From NCBI GenBank assembly GCA_039916305.1, contig JBDSLR010000028.1:37031-101030 (forward strand): a stretch of 64,000 bases of DNA, written 5' to 3'. Under the pieces are notes generated by a model that ran no database searches, was not told the DNA's origin, and saw only the letters and a list, made by a program, of their open reading frames with translations. Made by a program: the position numbers and the translations under genes. Of the stretch, positions 62,415 through 64,000 are shown piece by piece (the stretch's first letter is position 1; each line of letters opens with the position of its first letter). Origin of the DNA: JACMLD01 sp039916305 (GTDB lineage Bacteria; Bacteroidota; Bacteroidia; Chitinophagales; Chitinophagaceae).

Positions 62415-62518
62415 TGCATTGCCGAAGGTTAGGGAATTCATAATTGGCCAAGCCCGGAACCGCAGCTCAGTGATTGCGGTCGAGGTTCCAATATCCCGCA
62501 CTAACCCCTGGCAATGCA
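62415..62518. repeat. Nested inverted-repeat element upstream of the metallo-beta-lactamase
   Basis: Nested perfect stems: 62415-62423 with 62510-62518 (9 bp), 62427-62432 with 62501-62506 (6 bp), and 62456-62461 with 62484-62489 (6 bp), or a competing stem 62460-62464 with 62475-62479. The 104-bp unit lies between the VOC gene's end and the lactamase start. It could be an RNA leader, a double-strand terminator or a mobile palindrome. Confidence 0.5.
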
Positions 62519-62540
62519 TTGTCAGCGGTCTTTGTTTCGT

Positions 62541-62981
62541 TTATATTTTTACGCTATAGGCCGGGTCAAATTCCACCATCCATTCGATACCGTATTTGTC
62601 TCTAAAACAACCAAAATAGGAGCCCCAGGGACTATCACCGATAGGTCCTTCTATTTGTCCTCCTGCTGAAAGGCCATTAAATAAATTATCTGCTTCTTCT
62701 TTACTTTCCGTAATTATTACAATTTTACTTCTGTTCTCATTTTCGTTTGTTCTTCCCATAATTTCCGGAACATCATTTGCCATCAACATATTAGTTTTAC
62801 CGATAGGCAAAGCAATATGCATAATTTTATTCTCTTCTTTTTCCGCTACCGGGCATTCAGGGCTTGCCAGGTCTTTGAAACGAATAATTTTTGCAAACTC
62901 GCCGCCAAATACTGATTTGTAAAAGGTAAATGCTTCTTCGGCATTTCCGTTGAAGTTAATGTGGGGATTGATTAGTGCCAT
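62541..62981 (-). CDS. PhnB-like VOC protein
   Basis: The 146-residue protein matches the PhnB-type VOC fold: INPHINFNGNAEEAFTFYKS at the start, FGGEFAKI, and DKYGIEWMVEFD at the end. The family is widespread and mostly of unknown substrate. I start at the ATG at 62981; ten upstream residues are not conserved. It stands alone on the minus strand. Confidence 0.88.
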   Translation of the reverse strand: MALINPHINFNGNAEEAFTFYKSVFGGEFAKIIRFKDLASPECPVAEKEENKIMHIALPIGKTNMLMANDVPEIMGRTNENENRSKIVIITESKEEADNLFNGLSAGGQIEGPIGDSPWGSYFGCFRDKYGIEWMVEFDPAYSVKI

Positions 62982-63120
62982 AATTATTATTATTGATTTG
63001 TAAATGTCCAAACATACCGCTTAACTACAAAATAAATAAGGTGTAATTGCGTCAAAAAAGAGGCTGATTGCGCCAGGCCTTACATGGATATGGCACTTCA
63101 AATTGGGAAGCTTTCAAAAC

Positions 63121-63200
63121 AATGTCGCATAAAATGAATCGGGAGGTTCACGTACGGTTCTGTGAGGAGCACGGGGCGAAAATCCCCTTTTTTACCCGAC
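63121..63200 (+). ncRNA. Decayed 3' end of a group II intron
   Basis: The string from TTCACGTACGGTTC (63147-63160) is the 3' half of domain V as seen in bacterial group II introns. A GGGGCGAAAATCCCC hairpin (63173-63187) then matches domain VI, and the end TTTACCCGAC (63191-63200) matches common intron ends. The 5' half of domain V is only weakly kept (GTCGCAT at 63124-63130), and no reverse transcriptase is nearby, so the intron is a remnant. Confidence 0.55.
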
Positions 63201-63254
63201 TAGCGGTATACCATTTGTTCTATTGCATTTTTAAGGTTCGCATGTTATATAGTT

Positions 63255-64000
63255 TCATTTTTTTACTTTCAAAAAACTTGCATTAATAGCAACTACAATT
63301 GTACTTATTGTCATTAAAACAGCACCAACAGCCGGGCTTAGCAAAACACCCTGCTTGTATAAGACACCTGCTGCCAATGGTAAGGCAACAACATTGTAAC
63401 CTGTTGCCCAAATTAAATTTTCTATCATTTTTCGGTAAGTAGCTTTTCCAAATAAGATTAAACTAACAATGTCTTTAGGATTACTGTTTACTAAAACAAT
63501 GCCTGCGGTTTCTGCGGCAATATCGCTGCCGCTGCCAACGGCTATACCAACATCTGCAATTGCCAAAGCTGGTGCATCATTTACGCCGTCGCCGGTCATA
63601 GCTACAAACTCGCCTTTACTTTGCAGGTCTTTTATTTTCTCTAATTTTTGATGTGGTAATACTTCGGCAATAAAGCTATCCATACCCAATGTTTCGCTTA
63701 CGCTTTTTGCTACCTTATTATTATCCCCTGTTAACAGCATTGATTTAATATTGTTTTCTTTTAGGGTCTTAATTGCTTCGGCTGCTTCTGGTCGTATCTC
63801 GTCTGATAAAGCAATGTATCCTGCTAATTGAGTATTGATAATTACAAATACAACCGTTTCCGTATCGTTTGCAGTAAAGCCTTCGGGAATTGCCAAATTG
63901 TTTTCTTTTAAATATCCCGGACTAACTACTAATATTTTTTTGCCTTCTACCGTTGCTTCAACTCCTTTGCCTGTAATGGCATTAAAGTTTTCTGTTGCTG
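63255..64000 (-). CDS. CopB-like heavy-metal P-type ATPase (N-terminus outside window)
   Basis: The visible 248 residues are the C-terminal third of a P1B ATPase. They include the end of the nucleotide domain (FNAITGKGVEATVEG), the P-domain blocks MLLTGDNNKVAKSV and VAMTGDGVNDAPAL, IAVGSGSDIAAETAG, and two last membrane helices with YNVVALPLAAG and MTISTIVVAINA. The last helices fit the CopB (P1B-3) type that exports copper or silver. The phosphorylation site DKTGT lies outside the window. It could link to the metal module 30 kb away, though distance makes this weak. Confidence 0.9.
   Translation of the reverse strand, partial: ATENFNAITGKGVEATVEGKKILVVSPGYLKENNLAIPEGFTANDTETVVFVIINTQLAGYIALSDEIRPEAAEAIKTLKENNIKSMLLTGDNNKVAKSVSETLGMDSFIAEVLPHQKLEKIKDLQSKGEFVAMTGDGVNDAPALAIADVGIAVGSGSDIAAETAGIVLVNSNPKDIVSLILFGKATYRKMIENLIWATGYNVVALPLAAGVLYKQGVLLSPAVGAVLMTISTIVVAINASFLKVKK

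Noticed and set aside
63068..63286. 72-codon plus-strand frame ending near the P-type ATPase
   Set aside because: Its middle part is the translation of group II intron domains V and VI, so it is an RNA remnant, not a protein gene.
1..64000. CRISPR arrays, rRNA and tRNA genes
   Set aside because: I looked for direct repeat-spacer patterns and for the conserved T-loop and D-loop strings in the gaps and found none that hold up.

Overview
The window reads as a stretch of chromosome from a member of the Bacteroidota, most likely the family Chitinophagaceae. Several things point there. Promoters match the Bacteroidota pattern TTG-N19..22-TAnnTTTG in front of many genes, and Shine-Dalgarno sequences are rare. 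There are type IX secretion sorting domains (type B at 24450-26447, type A at 40385-43561), a Porin_10-type porin, a HYC_CC_PP protein, and a NagB-deacetylase fusion. The placement is inferred from gene content; no marker gene such as rRNA is present.

Layout. 0-6 kb: a partial SMS/PAP2-like membrane enzyme, the NagB fusion, pyrR, an IscA-type carrier, dapB and an Rrf2 regulator. 6-12 kb: a HGSNAT-like membrane protein, a secreted esterase, a three-gene set (outer-membrane barrel, DM13 lipoprotein, DUF1223 protein) and a LuxE-like gene. 11.4-19.9 kb: a UbiA-like membrane protein, then a tightly packed six-gene run (M42 peptidase, tiny YIDPGSGSYLVQ membrane protein, NoeA-like methyltransferase, GT2, GT39-like transferase, membrane sulfatase-fold protein) that looks like a surface-glycan cassette. 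19.9-29.6 kb: bioB, an orphan receiver, lon, a T9SS type B surface protein, purine nucleoside phosphorylase and a porin.

29.6-33 kb is a periplasmic metal-handling group: HYC_CC_PP protein, two secreted HMA proteins, a TlpA-like thioredoxin and an outer-membrane protein. A TACCCC-N4-GGGGTA palindrome resembling a CsoR operator precedes the first HMA gene. 33-48 kb holds two halves of what may be one peptide or amide synthesis pathway: a class I amidotransferase plus ATP-grasp ligase (33.5-35.8 kb), and a second ATP-grasp plus a YbdK-type carboxylate-amine ligase with a divergent esterase (44.6-47.8 kb). Between them lie an SGNH hydrolase, an amidohydrolase lipoprotein, an exported amidase and a large M43 protease. 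48-55 kb: EcsC, an ECF sigma factor with a membrane partner, an adenylate cyclase and envelope proteins.

55-64 kb is more accessory in character: oxidoreductase, AraC-VOC-DUF1569 operon, a frameshifted gene, an intact subclass B1 metallo-beta-lactamase, a decayed group II intron end, and a CopB-like P-type ATPase cut by the window edge. Leading candidates for something new are the split amidoligase loci, the metal module with its operator, and the glycan cassette.
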